A DNA stretch of 64,000 bases, from assembly GCA_937929805.1 (NCBI GenBank), contig CALFUT010000011.1, positions 1 through 64,000 on the forward strand. The letters are read 5' to 3'. Below the pieces are notes generated by a model. The model was not told the origin of the DNA. It made no database searches and worked only from the letters and a program-made list of their open reading frames with translations. This document shows, piece by piece, positions 43,981-53,469 of the stretch. Numbering within the stretch: the stretch's first letter is position 1; the number at the start of each line of letters is the position of its first letter. The position numbers and the translations under genes are program-made. The DNA is from an uncultured Pirellulaceae bacterium (lineage in GTDB: Bacteria; Planctomycetota; Planctomycetia; Pirellulales; Pirellulaceae).

Positions 43981-45183
43981 ATGACTGCCCCAAAGACCAA
44001 CGATACCCCATCGACGACTCTCGATCTGGAAATCAAAGACGCGTTTGTGATTTTCAACGGAACTTGGGAAACGCTGGAAGAAGAATTTGGTGAAAAGAAT
44101 CTGCGGTTTCCAAAGGAACTGATCCTGCTTGGTGGTGCCCCGGGCGCAGGTAAGGGGACTCATACCCAGTTCATCATCAAGGCACGCGGCTTGACTTGTC
44201 CGCCGATCGTCGTCAGCTCACTATTGAACACCCCCGAAGCAGAGCGGCTGAAAAGTAGCGGACAAATGGTTGGTGATCGACCTGTTGTCGAGATCATTTT
44301 GCGGGAGCTACTTAAGCCTGAGTACGCTGACGGGGCGGTGCTGGACGGATTCCCGCGAACACGGGTACAAGTCGAATGTCTGAAACTGCTGGTCGCAAAG
44401 ATTGCCAGCCTGCATAAGAAATACTCCGACACGCCACTGGCCAAACATTTTCGCCGACCAACGGTTCACGCTATGGTGTTGTTCGCCAGCAAAGCGACAA
44501 GTGTTGAGCGTCAGTTGTTGCGTGGCGAAAAGATCGCCAAGCACAATGCGGAAGTGAAAGAGACCGGGATCGGTGAATTGATAGAGGTGCGGTCTACAGA
44601 TTTGAGTCGCGAAAGTGCCACGCGAAGATATCGCGTGTTCAAGGAACTGACTTGGGGCGCGTTGCAGTCGCTCAAGGAGATCTACCACTATCACTTCATC
44701 AACGCCGAAGGGCCGATCGATGAAGTCGAAGAGAACATCCTGAAGGAATTGCAGTACCAGAGCTCTCTGGAACTTGATCCCAAAACGTTCGATCGCCTTC
44801 GCATGGTGCCGTTGGCTGAAGAAATCACCATCCATGCGCGGCAGGAACTGGTGCGGCGACTGGACAGCTATGAGCTGGAGCACCCCGACTTGTTCACGCA
44901 AGTTGTTGATCTTATCCAAGCGAAATTTATGCCAATCATCGTGCGTCACGCGCTTTCTGGCAAAGCGGTGGTGAACACGGAAGACACGTTGCTTCTAGAC
45001 GGTTTGGCAATTTCGATGTTGATCGATATCTTTTCAGAACGAGGGTTTCACGCGGTGGTCGACAAGCGAATTCGAGTCGACATCGAGTCCGTAAATCTGG
45101 AAACCGGGCAAATTGTCCAATGCGAAACTCCCGTGTTTAGAATTCAAGTGAATTTTGCAGGCTCCGAAATTCGTCGTGGATAA
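43981..45183 (+). CDS. Adenylate-kinase-like protein with large C-terminal extension
   Basis: 400 residues, nearly twice the usual 190-215. The N-terminal half has the adenylate-kinase P-loop LLGGAPGAGKGTHTQF and the DGFPRT substrate motif (VLDGFPRTRVQVE), with the arginines of the family (RQLLRGEK; SRESATRRYRVF). The lid region differs strongly from canonical adenylate kinase. The last 130 or so residues form an extra domain of unknown kind with beta segments (HAVVDKRIRVDIESVNLETG). It may be a nucleoside-monophosphate kinase with a regulatory domain, or a related P-loop phosphotransferase of other substrate. The start at 43981 is chosen; an upstream in-frame ATG overlaps the SUI1 gene. Confidence 0.8.
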   Translation: MTAPKTNDTPSTTLDLEIKDAFVIFNGTWETLEEEFGEKNLRFPKELILLGGAPGAGKGTHTQFIIKARGLTCPPIVVSSLLNTPEAERLKSSGQMVGDRPVVEIILRELLKPEYADGAVLDGFPRTRVQVECLKLLVAKIASLHKKYSDTPLAKHFRRPTVHAMVLFASKATSVERQLLRGEKIAKHNAEVKETGIGELIEVRSTDLSRESATRRYRVFKELTWGALQSLKEIYHYHFINAEGPIDEVEENILKELQYQSSLELDPKTFDRLRMVPLAEEITIHARQELVRRLDSYELEHPDLFTQVVDLIQAKFMPIIVRHALSGKAVVNTEDTLLLDGLAISMLIDIFSERGFHAVVDKRIRVDIESVNLETGQIVQCETPVFRIQVNFAGSEIRRG

Positions 45184-45238
45184 AGCCGCGGCGGTCAACT
45201 ATTTACTAGCGTCTGATTTCAACCGAAGGTTGTGACTG

Positions 45239-46711
45239 ATGGATTTGTTCACGATCGCGTCGATCATCATTGCGCTCTCTGCGCTTTTTGGCTTCGTCAA
45301 TGTTCGACTTTTAAAACTGCCCAACACAATCGGCCTGATGATCATGGCGATTTTGTTCACCTTGGCGATCTTTGCCAGCACGCTGTTTACGGACCGGTTC
45401 TTGCTGGCTGCCCAGCAGTTCATTGGCCAAGTTGATTTTCCTGCGGTGCTGCTGGATGTGATGCTTGGATTTTTGCTGTTTGCCGGAGCCATGCACACGA
45501 ACTTTGACCAGTTAAGAGTGCAGCGGTGGCCGGTTCTGGCGTTCGCCACCGTTGGCGTGATGACGTCAACGTTCTTGGTTGGGTTCGTGACATGGATTGT
45601 GTTCAACCTGATGGGGCTGGAGGTCCACTTCATTCACTGTTTGTTGTTTGGAGCTTTGATATCTCCGACAGATCCGATCGCCGTGTTAGGGATTCTTAAG
45701 AAAGCACGAGTCCCCAAAAAGTTGGAAACCAAAATTGTTGGAGAGTCCTTGTTCAATGACGGCGTAGGCGTCGTCGTCTTCCTGACCATTTTCAGCATCG
45801 CGACTGGCGGTGGTCATCCGGGCGGCCACGACGATCATCACGGGCATGAGCCACACGCGCATCACATGATGGCCGAACCCACCGGCGTTATCTCACTGGC
45901 ATCGTTTGAAGTTGCGGCGATCGACAAGCCTTCTGCGGATACGGATGCGGGCCATTCTAAGCCTGAGCCTGAACTTGCTGATCCAGCCCCGGTTGTGACA
46001 AAAAGCCTGCTGGCGACAACTCAAGATGTGCTGACGCTGTTCGGTGTCGAGGTACTGGGCGGAATTGCCCTTGGTCTCATCTTGGGGACGCTCACTTACC
46101 TGCTGTTGCGATCGATCGACGACTATGAGATCGAAGTGATGATTACATTGGCCTGCGTGATGGGCGGATACTCGCTGGCGGCGGCGTGGCACTTATCGGC
46201 TCCGTTGGCAATGGTGGTTGCCGGTTTGATGGTCGGCAATGACACCGTCCGGGGCACTTCGATGTCCAAGCAGACCGAAATTTACGTCGACAAGTTCTGG
46301 GAATTGGTTGATATCCTTTTGAATGCGATCCTGTTCGTCTTGATTGGTTTCGAATTGCTAATTCTGGAGATCACCTCCAGCTTCGTTTACGCTGGCTTGG
46401 CGGCAATTGTGATCGTTCTTGTAGCACGTTACCTATCTTTGCTTGCACCGGTTCACTTCTTCGCCAAGCGACTCGATTTCGTACCGCACACGGCGACCAT
46501 CATGGCTTGGGGCGGGCTACGAGGAGGGATCTCCATTGCGTTGGCGTTGACGCTTACTCCTGAAATGAATCGTGATCTGTTTCTTACAGCCACCTACGGG
46601 GTAGTGATCTTTTCGATCATCGTCCAAGGTCTGACAGTTGGGGCACTTGCTAAGAGAATGATTGGAATCAGTGACGACTCCAACGCCGAGGACTCGGCAC
46701 TAGCTCATTGA
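45239..46711 (+). CDS. Na+/H+ antiporter, CPA1 family, with histidine-rich loop
   Basis: 490 residues with about 12 membrane segments and the NhaP-type motifs FGALISPTDPIAVLGILK and the SLFNDGVGVVVFLTIF pair, which supplies the essential aspartates. A cytoplasmic loop around residues 195-215 is very histidine-rich (GGHDDHHGHEPHAHHMM) and followed by an acidic, proline-rich stretch. Exchanges Na+ (or K+) for protons; the histidine loop could sense pH or bind metal, which is not proven. The start at 45239 has a GAAGG-like site upstream. Confidence 0.92.
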   Translation: MDLFTIASIIIALSALFGFVNVRLLKLPNTIGLMIMAILFTLAIFASTLFTDRFLLAAQQFIGQVDFPAVLLDVMLGFLLFAGAMHTNFDQLRVQRWPVLAFATVGVMTSTFLVGFVTWIVFNLMGLEVHFIHCLLFGALISPTDPIAVLGILKKARVPKKLETKIVGESLFNDGVGVVVFLTIFSIATGGGHPGGHDDHHGHEPHAHHMMAEPTGVISLASFEVAAIDKPSADTDAGHSKPEPELADPAPVVTKSLLATTQDVLTLFGVEVLGGIALGLILGTLTYLLLRSIDDYEIEVMITLACVMGGYSLAAAWHLSAPLAMVVAGLMVGNDTVRGTSMSKQTEIYVDKFWELVDILLNAILFVLIGFELLILEITSSFVYAGLAAIVIVLVARYLSLLAPVHFFAKRLDFVPHTATIMAWGGLRGGISIALALTLTPEMNRDLFLTATYGVVIFSIIVQGLTVGALAKRMIGISDDSNAEDSALAH

Positions 46712-46788
46712 ACCCGCGAGTCGTCCCGTTCCCAATAGGTTCTTCCTGACCGATAATCCATCGGTTCCCTCCGTTTCTCAGGTTGACA

Positions 46789-49500
46789 ATGTCTGCAAGT
46801 CCTTCCGATACCTCACTCCCAGCCGAACGACAACGACTTATTGATGACGAGAGCCGTGTTTCCAACTGGAAGCGGTGGGGTCCGTATTTGTCCGAACGTC
46901 AGTGGGGCACAGTTCGCGAGGACTATTCAGGTAATGGCGAGGCATGGAGCTATTTCACTCATGATCAGTCTCGTAGCCGGGCCTATCGCTGGGGTGAGGA
47001 CGGATTGTTGGGGATTACGGATCGGCAAGGGCGATTCTGTTTCTCGGTCGCACTGTGGAATGGAAAAGATCCATATCTGAAGGAGCGTCTGTTCGGATTG
47101 ACAGGCCCGCAGGGTAACCATGGCGAAGATGTAAAGGAAGAATACTTCTACCTCGATTCAACGCCAACGCACTCGTACATGAAGGCGCTGTACAAGTATC
47201 CTCAAGCCGAGTTCCCCTACCAAAAATTGGTGGACGAGAACGCCAAGCGTTCCAAGACCGAGCGTGAATACGAATTGAAGGACACCGGCGTCTTCAACGA
47301 AAGTCGCTACTTCGATGTTCAAATCGAATACGCAAAAGCCGGCCCGGATGACTTGCTGATTCGAATTGAGATCTTCAATCGTGGCCCTGATGCGGCGACC
47401 ATCGATTGCTTGCCAACCTTCTGGTATCGCAACACGTGGTCCAATGGGCGAACGGGCGAGGGATATTGGCCTCGGCCGAAAATGGAGAAGGGCGGGGCAG
47501 GGCAGATTGTTACCGAGCACGCTTCGTTGGGCAGGTACCAATGTCTAGTCGACCAGCAATCACAAGGCGGCTTCCCTCCGCTGTTATTCACTGAGAATGA
47601 AACCAACGACAAGGTTGTGTTTGGGGCGACAAACGAACAGCCCTATGTCAAAGACGCGTTTCACCGCTACGTGGTCGACAAGACTTTCGCGGCAGTTCAC
47701 CCGGGCCAGACAGGCACCAAAGCCGCCGCGCACTACCACGATGAAATTCCTGCCGGTGAATCGTTGGTCTATCGAGCTCGCATTTGCCCTTCAATGAACC
47801 GTCGCCAAGGTGATATTCAGCCCGAAGATGCTGAAAATGAGAATCTCGTGTGTGGATGTGACTTCGACGCAATTTTTCAGCAGCGGATCGATGAAGCGAA
47901 CGAGTTCTATCAACCGGTGCTTGATTCCATCCCTGCTGCTCCGGACAAAGCAATTGCTCGTCAAGCCTACGCGGGCCTGATGTGGACGAAGCAATTCTAC
48001 TTTTATGGCGTCAAGGAATGGCTGGAGGGTGATCCGAACCAACCTGCACCGCCAGCTTCACGGCAGCATGGGCGGAACTCCGAGTGGAAACACTTATACA
48101 ACCGCGATGTGATTTCGATGCCCGACAAATGGGAGTACCCTTGGTACGCGGCGTGGGATCTAGCCTTTCACATGTTGCCGGTGGCGAAGATCGATCCGAA
48201 CTTTGCCAAGCAACAGTTGCTGCTGTTTCTGCGTGAGTGGTACATGCATCCAAGCGGTCAGATTCCAGCGTATGAATTTGGGTTTTCCGATGCGAACCCG
48301 CCGGTTCATGCATGGGCGGCGTTGCGGGTGTTTCAAATCAGCCGCGATGTTGAAGGCAAAAGCGACCACAAGTTTCTTGCAAAAGTTTTCCACAAGCTGC
48401 TGATCAATTTTACTTGGTGGATCAATCGAAAAGATGGCGACGGGAACCATATTTTCTCAGGCGGCTTTCTGGGGCTGGATAACATTGGGGTTTTTGACCG
48501 CAGCGAAGACCTGCCTTGGGGCGAGCGGCTTGACCAAGCCGATGCGACGGCGTGGATGGCATTCTATTGCAGCACGATGCTATCGATTGCCCTCGAGTTG
48601 GCTCGTGAAGACTCGAGCTACGAGGATGTTGCGTCCAAGTTCTTTGAGCACTTTGTGACCATTGCCGACGCCATGAACTCGATGGGCGGAAATGGCTTGT
48701 GGGACGAAAAGGATGGTTTTTTCTACGACCACTTACACCGAAACGATCAAGATATTCCGCTACGGATTCGTTCCATGGTTGGGCTACTGCCGATCGCCGC
48801 TGCCGGAGTGCTCGACAGTGACCTCGTCGACCAGCTTCCCGGATTTAAAAAGCGGATGCTGTGGTTCTTGAACAACAAGAAACGACTTGCCAGTCAGATC
48901 ACGTACCTAGAGCAACGCGGCTCGATTCCTCGGTTGATGCTGGCGATTCCTTCGCGAGAACGACTCGTGCGGATCCTCAAATACATGCTGGACGAGGCCG
49001 AGTTCCTGTCGCCGCACGGCATCCGTTCCATGTCTCGCGCGTTGTTGAATAAGCCGTTCAAACTTCACATGAACGGACGCGATTTTGAGGTGGCCTACAC
49101 GTCGGGCGAATCAGACAGCGGCTTGTTTGGAGGAAATTCAAACTGGCGAGGCCCGGTTTGGTTCCCGGTGAACTTCCTGTTGATCGAGGCGTTGGAAACG
49201 TATCACCATTTCTATGGCGACACGTTCAAAATTGAATACCCGACCGGTTCGGGCAATGAAATGACGCTCGACCAGATCGCGGCCAACCTTTCCGCTCGAT
49301 TGGCTGGCTTGTTGCAGCAAGACGCTACCAGTGGTCGGCCTGCCAATGGTGAAGACGAGCGGTATCTAACTGATCCGCACTACCAAGACCTTGTTTTGTT
49401 CTATGAGTACTTCGACGGCGACACCGGCCGCGGCCTTGGAGCCAGTCATCAAACCGGCTGGACGGCGTTGGTGATTAATTGCTTGGAACGGGTTCGTTAA
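46789..49500 (+). CDS. GH63-family glycoside hydrolase (MGH/glucosidase-like)
   Basis: 903 residues with a GH63-type layout: N-terminal beta domain (WKRWGPYLSERQWGTVREDY, the tryptophan-rich start of bacterial GH63 proteins) and a C-terminal (alpha/alpha)6 barrel with WPYTAAWDLAFH-like WYAAWDLAFHMLPVAKID, the SGGFLGLDNIGVFDRSEDL segment and SNWRGPVWFPVNFLLIEAL. It probably cleaves alpha-glucosides or mannosylglycerate/glucosylglycerate; the substrate is not certain. No signal peptide, so it is cytoplasmic. The ATG is six bases after an in-frame TTG. Its last 20 codons recur at 53470-53529. Confidence 0.9.
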   Translation: MSASPSDTSLPAERQRLIDDESRVSNWKRWGPYLSERQWGTVREDYSGNGEAWSYFTHDQSRSRAYRWGEDGLLGITDRQGRFCFSVALWNGKDPYLKERLFGLTGPQGNHGEDVKEEYFYLDSTPTHSYMKALYKYPQAEFPYQKLVDENAKRSKTEREYELKDTGVFNESRYFDVQIEYAKAGPDDLLIRIEIFNRGPDAATIDCLPTFWYRNTWSNGRTGEGYWPRPKMEKGGAGQIVTEHASLGRYQCLVDQQSQGGFPPLLFTENETNDKVVFGATNEQPYVKDAFHRYVVDKTFAAVHPGQTGTKAAAHYHDEIPAGESLVYRARICPSMNRRQGDIQPEDAENENLVCGCDFDAIFQQRIDEANEFYQPVLDSIPAAPDKAIARQAYAGLMWTKQFYFYGVKEWLEGDPNQPAPPASRQHGRNSEWKHLYNRDVISMPDKWEYPWYAAWDLAFHMLPVAKIDPNFAKQQLLLFLREWYMHPSGQIPAYEFGFSDANPPVHAWAALRVFQISRDVEGKSDHKFLAKVFHKLLINFTWWINRKDGDGNHIFSGGFLGLDNIGVFDRSEDLPWGERLDQADATAWMAFYCSTMLSIALELAREDSSYEDVASKFFEHFVTIADAMNSMGGNGLWDEKDGFFYDHLHRNDQDIPLRIRSMVGLLPIAAAGVLDSDLVDQLPGFKKRMLWFLNNKKRLASQITYLEQRGSIPRLMLAIPSRERLVRILKYMLDEAEFLSPHGIRSMSRALLNKPFKLHMNGRDFEVAYTSGESDSGLFGGNSNWRGPVWFPVNFLLIEALETYHHFYGDTFKIEYPTGSGNEMTLDQIAANLSARLAGLLQQDATSGRPANGEDERYLTDPHYQDLVLFYEYFDGDTGRGLGASHQTGWTALVINCLERVR

Positions 49501-49864
49501 ATAGCTGCTACACCGGTCGATAATTCCCGTCGCGAAGTACACGCGAATCGACTTTCAAAGCCGCTCCAACAAAAAGTTCCATGGTGCGGTGAACCGTCTC
49601 CTCAAGCGTTGTTTCAGGCATTCTCGCTCGATGGCGCCCAACCGCAATAGATTCAACGTTCTTAGTGCACACTCATGCTGGATGTGGCCAGCGAGCGGGA
49701 TGAAATTCTCGATATGGGGAGCTTATTGAATAAAAGAGCAATTATCAAAGTATTGCTGTCACAGCAAGCGCGTCTATCCGTACTTCATATATAAGGGTCT
49801 TTCTTTCTATTAGCCGACCTTTTGCTCCACCTGACCCTTACCCCCCCCCAACGTAAGCATTTAC
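49501..49864. other. Intergenic region upstream of the DUF4331 gene, with a C9 tract
   Basis: About 360 bases without coding potential. It contains nine consecutive cytosines at 49841-49849, about 15 bases upstream of the start codon, in a place where a ribosome-binding site would be expected. No terminator for the GH63 gene is visible. Confidence 0.45.
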
Positions 49865-50917
49865 ATGATCAAATCAATGAAAAGTTTTTCGGCACTCGCG
49901 ATTGCGGCGATGCTACTGCCGCTGGCTCCCGCATTTGCGGCAGACCATCTGGAAGCTCCGGCTTTACAAGGGCAAGGAAGCGTTGACATCAACGATCTGT
50001 TCCTTTTTCAAGCACCGGATACTTCCAGATCGGTAATGATTCTTACCGTGAATCCGTTTGCAGGTTCCGTCAGCGGCACCACATTCAACCCAGACGCGAG
50101 CTACCAGTTCCAATTCGATAACGATGGTGACAGCGTATCCGACGTCACCTACAGCACCACTTTCTCCAACTTGGCGGGCGGAAACCAATCCTACTCTGTT
50201 GACCGAATTGATTCCGCTGGAACAACAACGATCGGCACGGGCGTCACAGGCGCGGCATCAGCGACAACGAATGGTGGTCTTGTTCAAGCCGGAACGTTTG
50301 ATGACCCTTTCTTCTTTGACCTCAACGGATTTAACGACGGTTTCAACTTCACGGGTGATGACGCTTTCGCCGGAGCGAATGTCTCTGCGATCGTTCTTGA
50401 ATTGCCAAGTGCCGATTTCCTTGGGGCTTCGAGCGACGTTGGAGCTCAAGCGGTGACGACTCTGTTCGGTATGCGGGCTGACCGAATGGGACGTCCTGCG
50501 ATTGCCACTGCACTTCTAGCATCGGATGGCCGCGACGCCTTCAACGCTGGAGACCCAGCTGATGATCTTGCGAACTTTGGCGATGAAGTTAATGCGGCGA
50601 TTGCTGGGCTAAGCACTCAAGCAAACGCGGATGCCCTGACGACGGTCCTGTTACCGGACTTGCTGACTTTCGATGCCGACAACGCTGCAGGTTTCCTCAA
50701 TGGTCGCCGGCTCGACGATGACGTTATTGATGCTTCGCTCAATTTGCTTTCCGCTGGAGGCGTGACCGGCGATGGTGTCGACGCAAACGACTCCGGATTC
50801 CGAAATGTATTTCCGTTCTTGGCACCCGCCAACGTCGCGATTCCCGAACCGGGTGCAGTCGCGATCATTTCAATGTTGCTCGTCGGCGGCTTTGTGCGAC
50901 GCTCACGGAACTCATAA
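49865..50917 (+). CDS. DUF4331-family secreted protein with PEP-CTERM anchor
   Basis: 350 residues. An N-terminal signal peptide (MKSFSALAIAAMLLPLAPAF) is cut before ADHLEAPAL. The DUF4331 signature is clear (DHLEAPALQGQGSVDINDLF then FLFQAPDTSRSVMILTVNPF), and the C-terminus has PEP-CTERM features: PEPGAVAIISMLLVGGFVRR. So it is exported and probably sorted to the cell surface or released. DUF4331 proteins occur in many environmental bacteria with unknown function, often next to HupE/UreJ and TPR genes, as here. Alternative start at the second ATG (49877). Confidence 0.88.
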   Translation: MIKSMKSFSALAIAAMLLPLAPAFAADHLEAPALQGQGSVDINDLFLFQAPDTSRSVMILTVNPFAGSVSGTTFNPDASYQFQFDNDGDSVSDVTYSTTFSNLAGGNQSYSVDRIDSAGTTTIGTGVTGAASATTNGGLVQAGTFDDPFFFDLNGFNDGFNFTGDDAFAGANVSAIVLELPSADFLGASSDVGAQAVTTLFGMRADRMGRPAIATALLASDGRDAFNAGDPADDLANFGDEVNAAIAGLSTQANADALTTVLLPDLLTFDADNAAGFLNGRRLDDDVIDASLNLLSAGGVTGDGVDANDSGFRNVFPFLAPANVAIPEPGAVAIISMLLVGGFVRRSRNS

Positions 50918-50943
50918 ACCGGACACTCGATTGTAAAACTCGC

Positions 50944-50975
50944 AAACTTGGTCTCTAACGAGGCCAAGTTTTTTT
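50944..50975 (+). terminator. Rho-independent terminator after the DUF4331 gene
   Basis: AAACTTGG 50944-50951 pairs with CCAAGTTT 50964-50971 around a short GTCTC/GAG-stabilised loop, followed by T residues to 50975. It stands 27 bases after the DUF4331 stop, so the TPR gene downstream probably has its own promoter or is reached by readthrough. Confidence 0.8.
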
Positions 50976-51030
50976 ACGCCAACTCTCGCGTGGCGACTGG
51001 TTCTCAGAATAACGCTCCTCGAAAAACGTA

Positions 51031-52236
51031 ATGGCAATGCAAAAAAAGATCGCATGTGGCTTGTTCCTGATTGTTACATTTGGCAACTCAAGCCTCGCTC
51101 AGGAGCCTTATGCTCCTCAAAGCGATGATCAAATTTTGGAGCGGCTGCCCAAGACCCTTTCTCTGAATCGCGACCGTATGGCGTCGATTCGCGAAAAGCT
51201 TGCGGCTGATCCATCGAACAGCGACCTCGCATCCGCCGCCGCGTTGGGGTATATCAAAATGGGGAACACCGAGAGCGACCCGAGATTTTATGGGTACGCA
51301 CGATCTGCGATCTCACCATGGTGGGATCAGGAATCGCCGCCGGCAAGCGTTATCAAAATTCGAGCGAAGCTAAAAGAAAAAGATCACCAATACAGAGAAG
51401 CGATCACCGACCTCGAAGGGTTGCTCAAGGATGCTCCGGACGATGTCCAAGCGTCGATTGAGATCATCAATCTTTATCGAGTCGTCGGAGACTACGAATT
51501 TGCCCGTGAATCGCTCCAGCGACTTGCCACTCAACAGGACAAGAATGCAACCATGATCGCGAGCATTCCATTGATGGCGGCAACCGGAGAAGCAAAATCG
51601 GCTTATGATTCCGTTGCTGAGTTTTCCGCAACCGCTGAGTCAAAGTCAACGACAGGATCGGTCACGGATGGGATTTTACCATGGGCAACCGCGATTCAAG
51701 GGGATATCGCCGCGAGCCTTGGGATGTTTGAATCGGCAGATGCACATTACCGAAAAGCGTTGTCGATCGATGGCGGCAGCATCCACCTGAAACGGACTTA
51801 CGCTGACTTCTTGCTTGACCATCAACGCCCAGCGCCGGTGATGCAACTGTTGGCGGAACACGAAAACGATAATGGCTGCTTGCTTCTGTTGGCGATCGCT
51901 GCAAATCGTTTAGGCAAGAAGGGTTTGGCAGCCGATCTCAAGTCGAAGTTATTGGTTAGGTTCAAAGAGATTCGACTGCGCGGCAGCCTACCCCACGGAA
52001 GATTCGAATCAAGATACGAACTGGAACTCAACGAAAATCCCGAAAAAGCTCTTGAGATCGCTTTGGAAAATTGGAAGCTGCAAAAAGAAGTCAGAGATGC
52101 CCGTGCGGTTCTGGAATCAGCAGTATTGCTGAAAAACTACGTGGCCGCCAAGCCTGCGATTGACTTCATCAAGCAATCGGGAAACGAAGACGTTGCTTTG
52201 GCACAGTTGATTCGAACGTTGGAGCAGCAGCAATGA
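51031..52236 (+). CDS. Secreted TPR-repeat protein
   Basis: 401 residues. Short signal peptide (MQKKIACGLFLIVTFGNSSL, cut near AQEP) followed by tetratricopeptide-like repeats throughout (for example the GDYEFARESLQRLATQQ and GMFESADAHYRKALSIDGG helices), so a periplasmic protein-binding role is likely. Stop and start of the next gene overlap (ATGA at 52233), giving translational coupling with the HupE/UreJ gene. Two ATG codons two residues apart are possible starts. Confidence 0.82.
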   Translation: MAMQKKIACGLFLIVTFGNSSLAQEPYAPQSDDQILERLPKTLSLNRDRMASIREKLAADPSNSDLASAAALGYIKMGNTESDPRFYGYARSAISPWWDQESPPASVIKIRAKLKEKDHQYREAITDLEGLLKDAPDDVQASIEIINLYRVVGDYEFARESLQRLATQQDKNATMIASIPLMAATGEAKSAYDSVAEFSATAESKSTTGSVTDGILPWATAIQGDIAASLGMFESADAHYRKALSIDGGSIHLKRTYADFLLDHQRPAPVMQLLAEHENDNGCLLLLAIAANRLGKKGLAADLKSKLLVRFKEIRLRGSLPHGRFESRYELELNENPEKALEIALENWKLQKEVRDARAVLESAVLLKNYVAAKPAIDFIKQSGNEDVALAQLIRTLEQQQ

Positions 52237-53405
52237 TTAACATACGGTCGAAAACCAAACTTTGCCTGAACCGATTGACCTTTGTCAGCACAATTGTGCT
52301 TGTCGTGCTCGTTTCTATCAGCAGCCAAGCATTTGCTCACAAGGCAAGCGACAGCTATTTGAAAATCAAAGGTGGTCAGACAGAACTCGAACTTCAGTGG
52401 CATATCGCGATCAAAGATCTCGAACTGATGATCGGTGTCGATTCGAACCGGGATGGTGACGTGACGTGGGGCGAGTTGAAGCAGAAGCAGTCAGCGATTT
52501 CTGCTTACGCACTCAGCCATGTAAGTTTTTCGATCGACGGAAGCCAACGCAATCTCAAGGTCCGCGAAATGCTGTTCACCGAGCATAGCGACGGAGGATA
52601 CGCTGTACTTGCGCTCAACACAGGTGCCGCAGGGTCGTCGGAGCAATTCGAAATCGAATACAGTTTCCTATTTGACGCCGATCCGACGCATCGCGGTTTG
52701 GTTCTTTATGAGAATAATGATGCGTCAGCCACCTACGTGTTGAGTTCCTCAAATCCGTCTATCGAATTCGAAGCCGGTGACGCCAGTTTATGGTCGACAT
52801 TCGTCGACTATACGAAAGAGGGCGTATGGCACATCTGGATTGGCTTCGACCACATTCTGTTCTTGATCTCGCTCTTGTTACCCGCTGTACTACTGCGTGA
52901 GAAAAAGCGATGGGTGCCTGTCGAACAGTTCAAACCAGCTTTTTACTCAGTATCGAAAATTGTGACGGTGTTTACGATTGCTCACTCAATCACGCTATGG
53001 CTGGCGGTGATGGAATATGTAACCCTTCCAAGTCAGTGGGTTGAATCTGCGATCGCGTTTTCGATTATCGTGACCGCGTTTAACAACCTCTTCCCCATTT
53101 TAAAGATTCCCGGATGGGCGATTGCATTTGTGTTCGGCCTGATTCATGGTTTTGGTTTTGCGAACGTTTTGCTGGACCTTGGACTATCCAGCGTCACGCT
53201 TGGGATCTCGTTGTTTGGATTTAACCTTGGCGTCGAGTTGGGCCAGATCGCGATCGTAGCGGTGTTCTTGCCAATTGCATTCTTGTTTCGAAAAACAAAA
53301 TTCTACGAAATCGTCGTTTTAAAACTCGGTTCGATATTAATCGCCTGCATCGCGGCAATTTGGATGCTGGAGCGAATCGGGAACTTTGAGATTCTTGGCT
53401 TTTAG
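52233..53405 (+). CDS. HupE/UreJ-2 family membrane protein
   Basis: 390 residues. N-terminal signal or membrane segment (STIVLVVLVSISSQAFA) then a soluble extracytoplasmic region (about 35-190) and a C-terminal membrane domain with at least six segments. The HupE/UreJ_2 motif is intact in GVWHIWIGFDHILFLISLLL, with HGFGFANVLL further on (histidines possibly metal-linked). Members are suggested nickel/cobalt or other ion permeases, which is not demonstrated for this branch. It overlaps the TPR gene by four bases. Confidence 0.85.
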   Translation: MINIRSKTKLCLNRLTFVSTIVLVVLVSISSQAFAHKASDSYLKIKGGQTELELQWHIAIKDLELMIGVDSNRDGDVTWGELKQKQSAISAYALSHVSFSIDGSQRNLKVREMLFTEHSDGGYAVLALNTGAAGSSEQFEIEYSFLFDADPTHRGLVLYENNDASATYVLSSSNPSIEFEAGDASLWSTFVDYTKEGVWHIWIGFDHILFLISLLLPAVLLREKKRWVPVEQFKPAFYSVSKIVTVFTIAHSITLWLAVMEYVTLPSQWVESAIAFSIIVTAFNNLFPILKIPGWAIAFVFGLIHGFGFANVLLDLGLSSVTLGISLFGFNLGVELGQIAIVAVFLPIAFLFRKTKFYEIVVLKLGSILIACIAAIWMLERIGNFEILGF

Positions 53406-53469
53406 TGATGGGCGCATCAGAATTTGCCGGCCTTTCGCTGGATCAAATTTGCCCGAGCATTTCGCTTTT

